A DNA stretch of 64,000 nt from CAVSNH01 sp963729275 (GTDB taxonomy: Bacteria > Actinomycetota > Acidimicrobiia > Acidimicrobiales > RAAP-2). Below the pieces are notes generated by a model. The model was not told the DNA's origin. It saw nothing but the letters and a program-made list of their open reading frames with translations, and did no database searches. The DNA lies in NCBI GenBank assembly GCA_963729275.1, contig CAVSNH010000003.1, positions 786,604 to 850,603 on the forward strand, written 5' to 3'. This document shows, one piece after another, positions 1-9,334 of the stretch; the stretch's first letter is position 1, and each line of letters begins with the position of its first letter. Made by a program: the position numbers and the translations under genes.

Positions 1-3000
1 ATTGAGGTGGGTGCCGCCCGTCGAGCCGTAGAAGGCGGCGTCACCGTAGGCGAAGATGCCCCCGTCGGATGCCACCAACCAGTAGCCCTTGCCGTCCGGG
101 GTGGCAGCCATGCCCACGATGGGCTGATTGAGGTGGGTGCCGCCCGTCGAGCCGTAGAAGGCGGCGTCACCATAGGCGAAGATGCCCCCGTCGGATGCCA
201 CCAGTCGGTATCCGGCGGGCTGGGCCACCGGTGCTGGGGGCACCCGAGGCGAGGCTGGGACCACGGCGTTCGAGGGGTCCGAGGACGGGCCCGACCCGTT
301 GCCATTGGTCGCCGTGACCGTGAAGGTGTAGCTGTCGCCGTTGGTCAGACCCGTCACGGTCAGCGGGCTGGCCGCGCCCGAGACGGTCTGGCCGCCGTGG
401 GCCGGATTGGTCGAGTCGGTGGCGGTCACCGTGTAGGAGTTGATGGTCGAGCCGCCGTCGGAGGGGGCGGCGAAGGACACCTGGGCATCGGCGTTCCCGG
501 CGGTGGCCGTGACCCCGGTCGGTGCCGCAGGCACGGTGGAGGGGACCACGGCGTTCGAGGGGTCCGAGGACGGGCCCGACCCGTTGCCATTGGTCGCCGT
601 GACCGTGAAGGTGTAGCTGTCGCCGTTGGTCAGACCCGTCACGGTCAGCGGGCTGGCCGCGCCCGAGACGGTCTGGCCGCCGTGGGCCGGATTGGTCGAG
701 TCGGTGGCGGTCACCGTGTAGGAGTTGATGGTCGAGCCGCCGTCGGAGGGGGCGGCGAAGGACACCTGGGCATCGGCGTTCCCGGCGGTGGCCGTGACCC
801 CGGTCGGTGCCGCAGGCACGGTGGAGGGGACCACGGCGTTCGAGGGGTCCGAGGACGGGCCCGACCCGTTGCCATTGGTCGCCGTGACCGTGAAGGTGTA
901 GCTGTCGCCGTTGGTCAGACCCGTCACGGTCAGCGGGCTGGCCGCGCCCGAGACGGTCTGGCCGCCGTGGGCCGGATTGGTCGAGTCGGTGGCGGTCACC
1001 GTGTAGGAGTTGATGGTCGAGCCGCCGTCGGAGGGGGCGGCGAAGGACACCTGGGCATCGGCGTTCCCGGCGGTGGCCGTGACCCCGGTCGGTGCCGCAG
1101 GCACGGTGGAGGGGACCACGGCGTTCGAGGGGTCCGAGGACGGGCCCGACCCGTTGCCATTGGTCGCCGTGACCGTGAAGGTGTAGCTGTCGCCGTTGGT
1201 CAGACCCGTCACGGTCAGCGGGCTGGCCGCGCCCGAGACGGTCTGGCCGCCGTGGGCCGGATTGGTCGAGTCGGTGGCGGTCACCGTGTAGGAGTTGATG
1301 GTCGAGCCGCCGTCGGAGGGGGCGGCGAAGGACACCTGGGCATCGGCGTTCCCGGCGGTGGCCGTGACCCCGGTCGGTGCCGCAGGCACGGTGGAGGGGA
1401 CCACGGCGTTCGAGGGGTCCGAGGACGGGCCCGACCCGTTGCCATTGGTCGCCGTGACCGTGAAGGTGTAGCTGTCGCCGTTGGTCAGACCCGTCACGGT
1501 CAGCGGGCTGGCCGCGCCCGAGACGGTCTGGCCGCCGTGGGCCGGATTGGTCGAGTCGGTGGCGGTCACCGTGTAGGAGTTGATGGTCGAGCCGCCGTCG
1601 GAGGGGGCGGCGAAGGACACCTGGGCATCGGCGTTCCCGGCGGTGGCCGTGACCCCGGTCGGTGCCGCAGGCACGGTGGAGGGGACCACGGCGTTCGAGG
1701 GGTCCGAGGACGGGCCCGACCCGTTGCCATTGGTCGCCGTGACCGTGAAGGTGTAGCTGTCGCCGTTGGTCAGACCCGTCACGGTCAGCGGGCTGGCCGC
1801 GCCCGAGACGGTCTGGCCGCCGTGGGCCGGATTGGTCGAGTCGGTGGCGGTCACCGTGTAGGAGTTGATGGTCGAGCCGCCGTCGGAGGGGGCGGCGAAG
1901 GACACCTGGGCATCGGCGTTCCCGGCGGTGGCCGTGACCCCGGTCGGTGCCGCAGGCACGGTGGAGGGGACCACGGCGTTCGAGGCTGCGGACGGCAGCC
2001 CGGTGGCCAGGAAGTTGGTCGCCGTGACCGTGAAGGTGTAGCTAGTCCCGTTGTTCAATCCGGCCACCGTGCAGCTGTACGTATCCGGTGGAGTGGCGGG
2101 CGGTGTGACCGAGCACGTCTGGCCGTCGGGAGACGAGGTGACCGTGTACGACGTGATGGTGTAGCCCCCGTCGCCGTAGAAGGGTACCGCGTCAAAGTCT
2201 ACGGTGGCCTCGTTATTTCCACCCGTCGCCGTCACGCCGGTTGGCGCATCCGGAGCGGAATAGAAGTCCCACGTGTCGTCGAGGGTAGACGACACAGATG
2301 TTGTCGATTGGCCTCCGAAGAGCACTAGCTGCCCGTCGGTGGAGTTGTCAGCCATGGCGGCGTCGGCCCGGGCCGAAGGACTCGTGGTTGGAGACTCCTC
2401 GACCCAGGTCGTGCCGTCGAACTCCCAGGTGTCCCCGAGGATGTTCGTGCCATCGTATCCGCCGAAGAGCGTCGGCTCTGCCAGCGTACCGTCGTAGGCC
2501 ATGGCGGCGTCGGCTCGGGCCGAGGGGTTCGTGGCTGGAGACACATCCGTCCACTCGAAGGCGGACCCGGAGTACGTCAACGTCCAGGTGTCGTTGAGAT
2601 AATCCGTTCCGTTGTAGCCGCCGAAGAGCACCAGAGCTCCGGTGCCGTCCGCGTACCCGGTGTCCTCGGCCATGGAGGCGTAGGCCCTCGCCGGAGGACT
2701 CGTGGTCGGGGACTGCTCGGTCCAGTTGGTGCCGTCCCACATCCAGGTGTCATCGAGGTAACTCGTGCCGTTGTAGCCGCCGAAGAGGAAGACGTCGCCG
2801 TCGTAGTACTCCATGGTGGCACCGGCCCGAGCTGGTGGACTGGTCGCAGGGGTCGCCTGAGTCCAGGTCGTGCCGTCCCAGGTCCACGTGTCGTTCAGAT
2901 AGTTCGTGCCGTCATATCCGCCGAAGAGGACGGCCCCATTCGTGGTACCGCTCTGAGTGCGGGCCAGGGATGCATTGATTCGGGACGACGGACTGGTGGT

Positions 3001-3375
3001 CGGCGTCGCTTCGGACCAATTCGTGCCGTTCCAGATCCAGGTCCCGTCCTGGAATGTGCCCGTGGCGTCCTCGCCACCGAAGAGCAGCGAGCCCCCGTCC
3101 AGTACGTCGTTGGTCATGGCCGCGCTCGACAGGTCGCCGGGACTCGTCGTGGGTGACGCATTGGTCCACGTGGTGATGGGCACTGTTGCTGCGCCGGCCG
3201 GTGCTGCCGTTGCGCCCAAGGAGGCCATTCCGCCGAGGACGACGGCGAGCCCGGCCGCGAGCCGTTTCCACGCTCTTGCTCGGGTCACCCGATCGTTCGG
3301 GTCACTTGCCACGAGGCCGCTGTGACCGAGAGACCGACGGAGTCGGCAAAACGCAATCCTGGCTTCCGAACGCAC
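1..3375 (-). CDS. Secreted Kelch / fibronectin III / GYWLVAS-repeat surface protein, 3' end outside window
   Basis: Read on the minus strand the frame is open from about 3375 to the window edge, so the C-terminus is missing. In order: a basic and hydrophobic signal region (KRLAAGLAVVLGGMASLGA), six Kelch-type units each with LFGG(Y/E/Q) and a DTW-type strand, one divergent fibronectin III domain (about 1967-2260), six identical fibronectin III domains (257-1966), then repeats of the type GYWLVASDGGIFAYGDA. The last type is common in actinobacterial exported proteins. GTG at 3375 has a G-rich stretch 6 nt upstream; GTG at 3312 or 3288 would give a more normal signal-peptide length. The likely role is adhesion or glycan binding at the cell surface (inferred). 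The long plus-strand frame over the same bases is a shadow of this gene. Confidence 0.85.
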   Translation of the reverse strand, partial: MRSEARIAFCRLRRSLGHSGLVASDPNDRVTRARAWKRLAAGLAVVLGGMASLGATAAPAGAATVPITTWTNASPTTSPGDLSSAAMTNDVLDGGSLLFGGEDATGTFQDGTWIWNGTNWSEATPTTSPSSRINASLARTQSGTTNGAVLFGGYDGTNYLNDTWTWDGTTWTQATPATSPPARAGATMEYYDGDVFLFGGYNGTSYLDDTWMWDGTNWTEQSPTTSPPARAYASMAEDTGYADGTGALVLFGGYNGTDYLNDTWTLTYSGSAFEWTDVSPATNPSARADAAMAYDGTLAEPTLFGGYDGTNILGDTWEFDGTTWVEESPTTSPSARADAAMADNSTDGQLVLFGGQSTTSVSSTLDDTWDFYSAPDAPTGVTATGGNNEATVDFDAVPFYGDGGYTITSYTVTSSPDGQTCSVTPPATPPDTYSCTVAGLNNGTSYTFTVTATNFLATGLPSAASNAVVPSTVPAAPTGVTATAGNADAQVSFAAPSDGGSTINSYTVTATDSTNPAHGGQTVSGAASPLTVTGLTNGDSYTFTVTATNGNGSGPSSDPSNAVVPSTVPAAPTGVTATAGNADAQVSFAAPSDGGSTINSYTVTATDSTNPAHGGQTVSGAASPLTVTGLTNGDSYTFTVTATNGNGSGPSSDPSNAVVPSTVPAAPTGVTATAGNADAQVSFAAPSDGGSTINSYTVTATDSTNPAHGGQTVSGAASPLTVTGLTNGDSYTFTVTATNGNGSGPSSDPSNAVVPSTVPAAPTGVTATAGNADAQVSFAAPSDGGSTINSYTVTATDSTNPAHGGQTVSGAASPLTVTGLTNGDSYTFTVTATNGNGSGPSSDPSNAVVPSTVPAAPTGVTATAGNADAQVSFAAPSDGGSTINSYTVTATDSTNPAHGGQTVSGAASPLTVTGLTNGDSYTFTVTATNGNGSGPSSDPSNAVVPSTVPAAPTGVTATAGNADAQVSFAAPSDGGSTINSYTVTATDSTNPAHGGQTVSGAASPLTVTGLTNGDSYTFTVTATNGNGSGPSSDPSNAVVPASPRVPPAPVAQPAGYRLVASDGGIFAYGDAAFYGSTGGTHLNQPIVGMAATPDGKGYWLVASDGGIFAYGDAAFYGSTGGTHLN
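257..1966. repeat. Six tandem 285-bp repeats encoding identical fibronectin III domains
   Basis: The unit beginning GGGACCACGGCG starts at 257, 542, 827, 1112, 1397 and 1682, exactly 285 bp (95 codons) apart, and the array ends where a divergent copy starts near 1967. By eye the copies are identical at the nucleotide level, including synonymous positions. Each unit encodes one FnIII domain read on the minus strand. Confidence 0.95.
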
Positions 3376-3785
3376 TGGCTACCCCCCAAAAAAACTGGCC
3401 GACACGTTAAGCCGCAAATCGACCCTGCCCCGATAAAGACGAAAGTGACATTGCGGAGGACGAATGTCAAGAAAGAGCCACTCTGCGTGTCTGCGTCTTC
3501 CGTGAGAGTGACGAGGCGCATCTGTCGTGTGCTTGCCACACCACGGAAGAACGAAGGTTCAAACCCCTTCGAGCGTCTCGACGACTTTGTATTCGACCTC
3601 TATCTCGATGGTCGATGTGTTGGCCGGTAGACAAGCCTGACCTCGCCGTAACCGCGGGATGTCGCGGTGCTGTGAGGTGCCGGATCGATGAGACATCGAC
3701 CGATTCCAGTCGAGATTTCGTCCCTGCCCGGACTCACGCTTCCCCGCTGACAGGCCGACCGTGAGCACATGGTCCAAAACGGCGC
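3376..3785. other. Intergenic stretch between surface-protein gene and IS element
   Basis: About 400 bases with short overlapping frames in several directions and no convincing codon bias, homology or ribosome site. It should contain the promoter of the minus-strand surface-protein gene, but I could not pick a core promoter. Confidence 0.5.
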
Positions 3786-3864
3786 TGGCCTGACCCCCTG
3801 AGATCGGTCCACCCGTGAACTGAGCCCGTTGCCCACAATCGTGGGCGAAGGGAGGATGTTCACG

Positions 3865-4142
3865 ATGGCCAGACGCAGACACACCCCCGAGCAGATCGTC
3901 CGGAAGCTCAAAGAAGCCGACCGGATGCTGAACGAGGGGGCTGACGTGGCGGCAGTCGCCGCCACCTCCAGGTGACCGAGACCACCTATCACCGGTGGCG
4001 GAACCAGTACGGCGGCATGAAGGCCGACGACGCCAAGCGCTTGAAGGAGCTGGAGAAGGAGAACTCCACCCTGAAGCGGGTGGTGGCCGACAAGGAGCTC
4101 GAGATCATCGCTCTGCGGGAGATCGCCTCGGGAAAATGGTGA
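3865..4142 (+). pseudogene. IS3-family orfA, frameshifted
   Basis: The product starts MARRRHTPEQIVRKLKEADR, a typical IS3 OrfA helix-turn-helix start, with GGGAGG nine bases upstream. One base is missing near 3961-3966, so the frame closes at TGA. In the next frame the expected RHLQVTETTYHRWRNQYGG and the leucine-zipper-like KELEKENSTLKRVVADKELE continue to a stop at 4142. Restoring one base would give a normal OrfA of about 92 residues. Confidence 0.8.
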
Positions 4143-4992
4143 GCCCGTCGCAGCGACGCCGTGCCACCCACGTGCTTCAGCAGCGGCTCGGCCTCTCGCA
4201 GCGGCGGGCGTGCCAGATTGTCGGTCAGCACCGCTCGACCCAGCGCCACCGGCCCGAGAACCCCGACCCCGACAAGGATCTCCGTCGAACCCTGCGGGAC
4301 TTCTCCCGCCACCACCCCCGCTGGGGCTATCGCCGGGCCCACGCCGTCCTGCGTCGGGAGGGCCACCACCTCAACCGCAAGAAGGTCCAGCGTCTGTGGC
4401 GGGAAGAGGGCCTGCGGGTCCCGCCCCGGCACCACAAGCGCCAGCGCCTGGGTATCTCGACGACGCCGGCCGACCGACTGTCGGCCACCCATCCCGACCC
4501 CGTCTGGGCCCTCGACTACCAGTTCGACGTGACGTCGTTCGGCCGGACGCTCAAGATCCTCCACGTCACCGACGAGTACACGAGGGAGTCGCTCTCCGAC
4601 CTCGTCGCCTACTCCATCGATGCCGATGCCACGGTGGCCGAGCTCGACCGAATCGTTGCTCTGCGAGGCCATCCCCGCTTCATCCGCTGTGACAACGGAC
4701 CCGAGCTCACCGCCAACGCCTTGAAGGACTGGTGTCGGTTCACCGGGGCCGGAACCAGTTACATCGACCCCGGCAGCCCGTGGCAGAACCCTGGGTCGAG
4801 TCCTATGGCTCTCGAATGCGGGACGAGCTCCTCACGATCGAGCAGTTCGACTCACTGCTCGAAGCCTAAGTCCTTGTGGCCGACTGGCGAGAGGAGTACA
4901 ACACCTATCGCCCTCATTCGGCTCTCGGCATGCTCACCCCAGCCGAGTTTGCCGTTCGATGGAGGGCAGACAGACCGCTTCAGCTCACGTAA
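4136..4992 (+). pseudogene. IS3-family orfB transposase, inactivated
   Basis: This begins at ATG 4136, overlapping the end of orfA as in other IS3 elements. HTH_21 and rve integrase core regions are visible: HPRWGYRRAH, then the first catalytic Asp in DYQFDVT and the second in RCDNGPEL. A one-base loss near 4790 shifts the frame before the third catalytic residue (Glu, in WVESYGSRMRDELL of the next frame), and TAA replaces a sense codon near 4868. The end of the original frame is TAA at 4990-4992. No functional transposase can be made. Confidence 0.8.
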
Positions 4993-5207
4993 CGGGTGGA
5001 CCGATCAACGGGGTCCGGTCAGCACCCCAATCCCACTGCACGTGGCCCCATTACTGCGAAGAGTTAGGTCTTGAAGGACTGAGGACCGCCCCATCAGATG
5101 TCCAGGGCTTCTAGTCAGCCCCTTCGAACGTCCGTCTCCGACAAAAGACACTTTTCAGAGGAACTTGATTCACCTACACTCCCGGCCATGCTGCATGTCG
5201 GGGTGAC

Positions 5208-5441
5208 ATGAGCACCGAGCACACCGGAAGTCGGTCCGCTGCCATCGCGGTAGCGCGAGCTATGGCGAAACCAAAGGTCGGCTTGCATCATGGTGCGATC
5301 GCCCGTTGTGGTGTATCCGAATCGATCTATTGCGCCCGTTGTCAGCAATGGTTCGATGTGTGGGCATCTCCCAAACTGGCGTTAGCTCTGCATGAGGTTT
5401 TCGACCACAATCCTCGGAACATCGATACGGAGTCCCGATAA
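5208..5441 (+). CDS. Small hypothetical protein with CxxC
   Basis: A 77-residue frame starting at ATG 5208, with GGGGTGA just upstream. The product has a single CARC knuckle near residue 43 followed by QQWFDVWASPKLALALHEVF. I do not recognise the family. One CxxC alone is too little for a zinc ribbon unless a partner or dimer supplies the rest. It lies between the IS element and the convergent polysaccharide locus. It could be a chance frame. Confidence 0.35.
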   Translation: MSTEHTGSRSAAIAVARAMAKPKVGLHHGAIARCGVSESIYCARCQQWFDVWASPKLALALHEVFDHNPRNIDTESR

Positions 5442-5525
5442 TCGACGTCGAATCGCGTCATCCATCGAAACAGTGTGTCGGACGCAGCGATGCACCCGGG
5501 TCCGCGGTGTGAACCGATCGCCCGT

Positions 5526-6272
5526 TCAGGTCGGGTCGAACTGAAAGCTTCGAATAGTGATCTTCTGGCCGTGGGAAGGTTTCGCTTCGTAGCACCAGAG
5601 ATTCATACCCAACGGAACTGCCTGTTGAGGTATTCGCGCTTCAGGATTTGACGGTTCGAATGTCCAAGTATGTAGGACATCGTTCGTGGTTCCCATGGGT
5701 TGTAACCCGCTCATGACCGTCTCCGTGATGCTTGTCGATGTCCACGTAAGTCGGGCGGTGACGAGGTTCCCACGCGCCAGCTTCACCAAGAAATTATCTT
5801 GCGTTGCCTTCAAGTTGCCGTGCCCGGACGAGGGGTAGACGGCGAAATCCGCATTGCACGCTCCACCGCACAGCGTGCCGCGCCATTTCGAGAATTCGAT
5901 GTCGATCTCGTTCTCTCCGTTCTGACCGATGCCGTCCGCGGGACCATAAGGAAAGAGACCCAAAACGATCTCGGTGGGCATGCTGTCCACAGGGCCCTGG
6001 ATCTGCCACTGATAGGTGCCGAAGCCCATCACATCCTGCGAGAACAGTTGGGCCGCAGTGACCGAGGAGCCATGCCGGACGACCTGCAACTGCAGATAGC
6101 CCTGTTTGGTGAGGGAGACATTGGCCGCATCACCGGGTGCAATGCCGGCCATGCTGCCATTGGTGATCGTCCACTCGTGTCCCATCCAGCTCAAGCTGTT
6201 GCTTGCGTTGTCTACCGTGGGAAACGCAATGATCACCATGAGACCCAGTGCATAGAGCCGAGCTCGCTTCAT
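5526..6272 (-). CDS. Secreted glycoside hydrolase family 16-like protein
   Basis: The catalytic signature ENEIDIEFSKW (ExDxxE) of the GH16 laminarinase/lichenase/agarase fold is present mid-protein, with a jelly-roll-like run of short beta-strand segments on both sides. From ATG 6272 the product is 248 residues and begins MKRARLYALGLMVIIAFP, a plausible signal peptide; an upstream ATG at 6353 would add 27 residues before it and hide the signal. It should act outside the cell on a beta-glucan or related polymer. It is the third minus-strand gene of a locus with a GH26-like lipoprotein and a processive glycosyltransferase, so it may trim or release the polymer made there. The gap to the upstream gene is 356 bp, so it may have its own promoter. 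Confidence 0.8.
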   Translation of the reverse strand: MKRARLYALGLMVIIAFPTVDNASNSLSWMGHEWTITNGSMAGIAPGDAANVSLTKQGYLQLQVVRHGSSVTAAQLFSQDVMGFGTYQWQIQGPVDSMPTEIVLGLFPYGPADGIGQNGENEIDIEFSKWRGTLCGGACNADFAVYPSSGHGNLKATQDNFLVKLARGNLVTARLTWTSTSITETVMSGLQPMGTTNDVLHTWTFEPSNPEARIPQQAVPLGMNLWCYEAKPSHGQKITIRSFQFDPT

Positions 6273-6628
6273 GCGATGTCTTTTGCCGACGCGGTGGTTT
6301 GGCACCTGGAGATAAGAAGGCTTCCTGGGTATGGAACGATTCGGCTCGATCATCGGGTCTCGAGTTCAGATCCGGCTGGGAGAGGACAATCCGTTATCGA
6401 GCAGAAAGCGGTCAAGATCCTGATGAATGTTGTCCGGGTTCGAGCCTGCCAGGGACCAACAGGATGTCTCAATCAGGAGGCAATCCAAGACATCACCGAG
6501 TACGACGAGGGAACATGCGGGACAAAATGGCGAGGAATGTTGCCACCGTGATTACCTTCATGATCTCCCACCCGACGGAATCGAACCCATGGATCGGGAA
6601 GTGAATGGCACTTTGCAGCATCATCGCG
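6273..6628. other. Intergenic region upstream of GH16 gene
   Basis: About 350 bases between the GT2 stop and the GH16 start. Around 6562-6590 the minus strand reads GGGTTCGATTCC, which looks like a tRNA T-loop, but its 5-bp stem does not pair and no cloverleaf is present. I see no gene. Confidence 0.4.
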
Positions 6629-7768
6629 TCATTCCCATATGAACTCTTCGCGTTTCAATAGCTTGATCAAAGCGTGCCAGTAGATGAGACACTTCAAGTT
6701 GTCATAGAGCCACATGGTGATGATGGTCGTCGCCGCCACACTGGCCTTCCATTCCCGCAGGCGCAGCGTCGTGACGAACTGCTCGATGGCAGAGAGAGGC
6801 AAGAGCGCGAGAATCCACCATTTGAACTCCAGACCAGAATGAAGAACGAAGAGAGCGGTCATCCAGAGAACGACCATGAGCGGCGTCGCAAGGCTCATCG
6901 CATAGGTATAGATCTGAACGAGAATCAGGGGCAGTGTCAGCTTGCTCAGCCCATAGAGGCGCAGGGTCTCGAGGGTACCTCGCTGCCATCGAAGCCGCTG
7001 GCTCCACAGCATCGGGATTGTCGGCATCACGTCCGTGTACGTGACGCACTGCTTTGGCGAGATGGGTTTGTACCCAAGCATTTTGAGTGCGAGGGTGATC
7101 TCGAAGTCCTCAGTCAAGGACACCGAGAGGTACGCCTCCGGCTTGTCCACTTGCCCAGGGACGCTCTTGCCTCGCTCGCGGAGGAGGTGCCGGAGGGCCC
7201 CTATGTTGAACAAGACGGCTGTGCCGGACAGGCATCTGACGTTTGCCATCCGGCGCGCGACTCGCCGCCGCTCGTGGACGTACTCGATTCGCTGGAGCAT
7301 CGGAAGGAAGCCCGGTTTGCGCTTTCCGATGTACGCAGCGGACACTGCTCCGACTTGTGGCTCGCCGTCAAGCACGGCACAAGCCGCCTCGACGAACCGT
7401 TCGTCGAGGATTGAGTCAGCGTCCATAACCAACACACGGTCAGAGTCCGTGCATGACCGGTATAACGGCGCGAGTGCCTGGTTGAGGGCTCCCGCCTTCT
7501 TCTGACTGTTGTCCTTGGATCGCATTGTCTCGCAATCCAACGGCTCGATGATCTCTTCGGTCCGATCGGTGCAGTTGTCGCAGACGACGATGATGCGGTC
7601 GACGGGTCGAGTCTGATTGTGAACCGAGATGAGGGTCTCTTCGATCGCTTCCTCCTCGTTGTGGGCCGGAATGAGAACGATCACTTCGCCGATCGATCGC
7701 GGCTCGTCCTCCGCCTTCTCTGGGTCTTCGGTGGGCGGCGCGACCGCCTCTTCCCTCAGGAGGGTCAC
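6629..7768 (-). CDS. Processive family 2 glycosyltransferase (cellulose/hyaluronan synthase-like)
   Basis: An inverting GT-A fold glycosyltransferase with the processive motif set: VIVLIPAHNEEEAI near the N-terminus, DADSILD (DxD), TEDFE (TED, acceptor base) and QRLRW (QxxRW), followed by about three membrane helices. It should polymerise and export a beta-linked polysaccharide from a nucleotide sugar at the membrane. I place the start at GTG 7768 because the upstream gene ends in TGA overlapping it (GTGA), with AGAGGG 6 nt upstream; a TTG at 7822 is also in frame. 379 residues is short for a synthase, and no PilZ domain is seen. The substrate cannot be read from the sequence. Confidence 0.85.
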   Translation of the reverse strand: MTLLREEAVAPPTEDPEKAEDEPRSIGEVIVLIPAHNEEEAIEETLISVHNQTRPVDRIIVVCDNCTDRTEEIIEPLDCETMRSKDNSQKKAGALNQALAPLYRSCTDSDRVLVMDADSILDERFVEAACAVLDGEPQVGAVSAAYIGKRKPGFLPMLQRIEYVHERRRVARRMANVRCLSGTAVLFNIGALRHLLRERGKSVPGQVDKPEAYLSVSLTEDFEITLALKMLGYKPISPKQCVTYTDVMPTIPMLWSQRLRWQRGTLETLRLYGLSKLTLPLILVQIYTYAMSLATPLMVVLWMTALFVLHSGLEFKWWILALLPLSAIEQFVTTLRLREWKASVAATTIITMWLYDNLKCLIYWHALIKLLKREEFIWE

Positions 7769-8778
7769 GTCCAACCCTCTTTCCAACCCTCGATCGCCTG
7801 GGAGGAGGTATCGATCCTCCAATTCCGGCCGAGCGTGGTGTCGTCGGAGGAGAAGTACACGAGTCCCTTGAGGCGCGGGTACAGCGTCGACTGGAACATG
7901 TCAGTGAACCAGGCACCCTTGCTGACACCAGGCGGGTCTCCGAGGACCGCTTCCGTACACCCGGTTTCGCAGAGCCAGATCGGAAGTGATTTGTCCAACA
8001 ACGCCACTCGTCGGTAGCCAGTCGCGCACATCGCGTCGAACGGTCGCCACCCCCCGCCACCCTCGATATCGCCACCCACCGACCAGTTGTACGCGTCGAA
8101 TCCGAGGATGTCGACGTATTTCGCACCCGGCCAATAGTTTTCGAGGTGATTGCCGGCGACATCCGGCGTATCGATCTCGGTTGGACACCAGATGAACTTG
8201 ACGTTGTCGGCGTGAACGGCGCGGAAGATACCAACGACGCGATGCCAGGCCAAGATGAAGTCTTTCGCCGACGGCCCGCCGGCGGAGCCCGCCGAATAGC
8301 TGTTCCAGTCGCCGTTCATCTCGGCCGCGAATCGGATGTACACCGGATGGCGGTAAGCCTTGGCAGCTCGCCCGTAGTCAGCGATGTAGGCGTCGTAGGC
8401 ACTGGTCAATATCTTCGGTATCACAGGGCCGGTCGGGTTCCAAGAAATCATCAACTTGCGTTTGGGTACGTTCGAGTTGATGGCGGCAGAGAACGGTGCT
8501 TCCCATGGGAAGTAATAGTGAATGATGTCGAAGCGTCGACCCAGTTCTTGCTCGAAACTGTCCAGAATATGTGGAGGAACGGGATTGGCCTCGTACCCGT
8601 TCTCGTTGACATAGCAACCGATCTTCACGCGGTCAACGAGCTTTACCGGCGGCTTGCTCTTGACGGTCGATGGCACCGAAGCTGCCTTGGCGGCCTCGTT
8701 TGATCCGCAGGCGGCCAAGCCACCGAGCAGAATCGTTCCAGTTGCCTGTCCAAGAAAGCGGCGTCGCGAAAGCGGCAC
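7765..8778 (-). CDS. GH26-like (clan GH-A) exported lipoprotein glycosidase
   Basis: 337 residues. The N-terminus MPLSRRRFLGQATGTILLGG looks like a Tat signal, and LAAC is a lipobox. The body is a TIM-barrel glycosidase of GH26/beta-mannanase type: RFAAEMNGDW carries the expected acid/base Glu and IWLCETGC the expected nucleophile Glu. It should be anchored on the outer face of the membrane and cleave a beta-mannan, beta-glucan or related polymer. The TGA stop overlaps the GTG of the GT2 gene by four bases, which implies translational coupling of hydrolase and synthase. Confidence 0.8.
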   Translation of the reverse strand: MPLSRRRFLGQATGTILLGGLAACGSNEAAKAASVPSTVKSKPPVKLVDRVKIGCYVNENGYEANPVPPHILDSFEQELGRRFDIIHYYFPWEAPFSAAINSNVPKRKLMISWNPTGPVIPKILTSAYDAYIADYGRAAKAYRHPVYIRFAAEMNGDWNSYSAGSAGGPSAKDFILAWHRVVGIFRAVHADNVKFIWCPTEIDTPDVAGNHLENYWPGAKYVDILGFDAYNWSVGGDIEGGGGWRPFDAMCATGYRRVALLDKSLPIWLCETGCTEAVLGDPPGVSKGAWFTDMFQSTLYPRLKGLVYFSSDDTTLGRNWRIDTSSQAIEGWKEGWT

Positions 8779-9334
8779 GTGGGTTCGATTCCTGACGGAG
8801 TGCTAGACGAGAGCGACGGGTCCTGCGCTCAGCAACCCTTCGAGCCGGTCAGTAGGTCTGTTGCAGTAAGTCGGCCAATGTCCATGATGTAACCGCGCGA
8901 CCAGCGGGGTTGCAACTGTGGTCAACGGAATGTCACCGCGCCGTCACGAACAGTGTCTTCCCGTTGGCGGCAGAGTTGCCGGCGTCGACGCGGCGCCAGT
9001 CTGAGGCGCGCTGACCACAGAGGGTGACGGAGCGATCTCAAAGCGATCGGCCGCGGGGACTCAACCTTCAGAGACGCGACGTAGCAGCGCGCTCACTCAT
9101 AGGGAGGCTTCAATTTCGCACATGGCCGCCGACATCTCTGGAGTGCTCGCCCGCTTGCGACTGCACCAAAATCACTGTCCTTTCCGGTTGCTGTCCACTC
9201 CGAACCACGAAAGCTCAAGTGCGTTTGTGCCCTCCCGCGACGGATCCGTCTCTAAACGAGGTCAGATGAACTGCGTTCGCATCCCACGTTCCGTTGAGAG
9301 GTGTCCGCCCCGGCACCGGCAGCCCTAGAGATCC
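8779..9334. other. Intergenic region, no gene seen
   Basis: About 550 bases upstream of the GH26-like gene. Short frames exist on both strands but none has a ribosome site, family resemblance or consistent third-position GC. It should hold the promoter of the polysaccharide locus. Confidence 0.5.

Larger units (their letters stand above)
3786..5021 (+). mobile_element. Degenerate IS3-family insertion sequence
   Basis: The ends form imperfect inverted repeats: left 3786-3816 begins TGGCCTGACCCC and right 4992-5021, read in reverse complement, begins TGACCGGACCCC; both then share ATCGGTCCACCCGT. Between them lie orfA and orfB in the IS3 arrangement, both broken. The size of about 1.24 kb fits the family. 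I see no clear target-site duplication. Confidence 0.85.

Noticed and set aside
257..1966. Possible CRISPR-like array
   Set aside because: Units are 285 bp, contiguous and coding, with no spacers.
7..2328. Long plus-strand frame of 773 codons rich in Arg and Gly
   Set aside because: It is the antisense of the FnIII/Kelch gene; repeated GRRDREG-like residues are the complement of the repeat and no family or ribosome site supports it.
3553..3575. GGTTCAAACCCC resembling a tRNA T-arm
   Set aside because: No cloverleaf can be drawn around it.
6560..6592. T-loop-like GGGTTCGATTCC on the minus strand, possible tRNA or attachment site
   Set aside because: The T-stem does not pair and no acceptor or anticodon arm is found; kept only as a weak hint of an old att site.
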